From Scytonematopsis contorta HA4267-MV1 (GTDB taxonomy: Bacteria > Cyanobacteriota > Cyanobacteriia > Cyanobacteriales > Nostocaceae), in contig JAHHIC010000042.1 of NCBI GenBank assembly GCA_019359035.1, positions 1-64,000 of the forward strand: a stretch of DNA of 64,000 nucleotides, written 5' to 3'. Position 1 is the first letter of the stretch; each line of letters starts with the position of its first letter. The translations under genes and the position numbers were made by a program. The notes under the pieces were generated by a model, which worked only from the letters and a program-made list of their open reading frames with translations, searched no databases and was not told the DNA's origin. Shown in pieces: positions 63,271 through 64,000 of the stretch.

Positions 63271-64000
63271 AATTTCACCTCTTGTACCAGATGAAGGCGT
63301 ATGACCTTGTGTTTCTTCCCTGCTGTAGAATGTCGCTTCCATATTTAATTTGCGACCTGGATTTGGCCCACCCCACAAAAGTTTTCAATCTATTTGGTGT
63401 ACCTCATTTACCTGCAAAGTGCTGTAATTATCTGTAAAATATAGGGCTAAAGCCCAACTACAAGCCTGATACTACCCATGACAGAAGGTGTGACAGACCA
63501 CTAGCAATGGTTGTCTTATTTCCGCCGATGCGTACTAATCTCTATAAGCTTCTATTTAGTTAGTAGATGCAACCAAAGTTTACTTATGCACTTTGTCAGG
63601 TAGAACCCAATACTGCTCGGTTAAGAGAATTTGTAGGTTGGGTTGTTCGAGCAAAACCTTCGCAGTATTGAGGTAGAACCAAGTCCGCTGATTATTTCCA
63701 CACTTATAGGTTTAGGAGTTTACGCAGTGTTGAAATTTTGGCTCGAGCCTAAGTTTTATTTCGTAGATTATATCTACGCCAATAAATAATGTTATTCCTG
63801 CTCCAAAATGCAACACAAATTGAAGGTACACTAACAAAATTTATCCGGGGAAGGCAGAAGGCATTTAGCAGAGGGCAGAAGGTAGGAATAAGTTAATGAA
63901 GTAACAAATAATACTCTCTATTCCGTCTAACCTCTGCCAACAGGGTATAAAACTCTACGGGATGCACGGTGTCTACGCTCAGTTGGGGTCTAAAACCGAA
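63271..64000. other. Intergenic region at the window end
   Basis: A fragment of the hairpin repeat (CCCACCCCACA) lies at about 63366-63380. The shared 20-mer and GTAGGTTGGGTTG lie at 63633-63670. A run of GAAGGCAGAAGGCA-type heptamers lies at about 63850-63885. No gene is supported, although a gene may begin after the window. Confidence 0.5.
63633..63670. repeat. Interspersed repeat, partner of 2170-2220
   Basis: GTAGGTTGGGTTG is followed by GCAAAACCTTCGCAGTATTG, the exact reverse complement of 2170-2189. The block order differs from the first copy. Confidence 0.75.

Noticed and set aside
60580-63378. N-terminal extension of the TPR-CHAT protein to 63378
   Set aside because: The first codons lie in a hairpin repeat (CCCACCCCACA); the ATG at 63270 has AGGTG at proper spacing and begins the helical region.
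1-64000. tRNA, rRNA or riboswitch genes
   Set aside because: I scanned for TPsiC-like arms and conserved rRNA stretches; the few GTTCGA-type matches lie inside coding genes and do not form cloverleaves. A tRNAscan or Infernal run would be needed to exclude them fully.

Overview
The window comes from a low-GC filamentous cyanobacterium, most likely of the heterocyst-forming Nostocales (Calothrix, Rivularia or Scytonema-like). The evidence is five HIP1 octamers (GCGATCGC at about 3784, 18914, 34921, 41943 and 59646), tandem heptanucleotide repeats between genes, many stem-loop intergenic repeats, several RTX/beta-roll proteins, Uma2-type genes, a giant NACHT-WD40 protein and a caspase/CHAT pair. 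The order is inferred from gene content only; there is no rRNA or marker gene to settle it. I found no tRNA, rRNA or CRISPR array.

Layout. 1-2.3 kb: a palindromic element with an expanded 12-bp tandem repeat, then an RTX protein. 2.2-8.0 kb: a broken S9 peptidase, an AtzG/AtzE-type amidase pair, a HEAT-repeat protein, a lysozyme-like protein and a CPBP membrane protease. 8.4-10.6 kb: an RNA ligase and an HD-Pnk end-healing enzyme, separated by a MITE-like insertion. 10.7-17.8 kb: three related beta-roll proteins and a family 2 glycosyltransferase. 18-31 kb: chromosomal-type genes (UvrD-like helicase, GT39-like membrane glycosyltransferase, SnoaL-like protein, GH6 cellulase, ABC exporter, sucrase/ferredoxin-like protein, Mut7-C protein, ROK kinase). 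31.4-36.9 kb: three envelope or secreted proteins. 37.6-44.3 kb: a decayed accessory zone with transposase relics, Uma2, a gutted HNH gene, a STAS-like gene, a split AlbA_2/ATPase gene and a dead HepT/MntA pair. 44.4-53.2 kb: NACHT-WD40 and upstream genes of unknown function. 53.9-58 kb: an A-PCP-TE synthetase and a small unknown protein. 58.4-63.3 kb: a CHAT-TPR protein followed by a caspase-family protein.

Genes that probably work together: AtzG-like with AtzE-like amidase; RNA ligase with HD-Pnk (end healing then sealing); CHAT-TPR with caspase (97-bp gap, same strand); and, more speculatively, NACHT-WD40 with the two unknown genes upstream on the same strand. The three beta-roll proteins share one architecture, with position 6 of successive nonapeptides running N, N, D, D (a 36-residue super-repeat), and a common C-terminal cap.

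The best candidates for undescribed biology are the 44.4-51.3 kb STAND locus, the caspase/CHAT operon, the Asn/Asp-alternating beta-rolls, and the A-PCP-TE enzyme that appears to lack the adenylation-domain aspartate used for alpha-amino acids. All family names were assigned by recognising motifs by eye; no database search was run.
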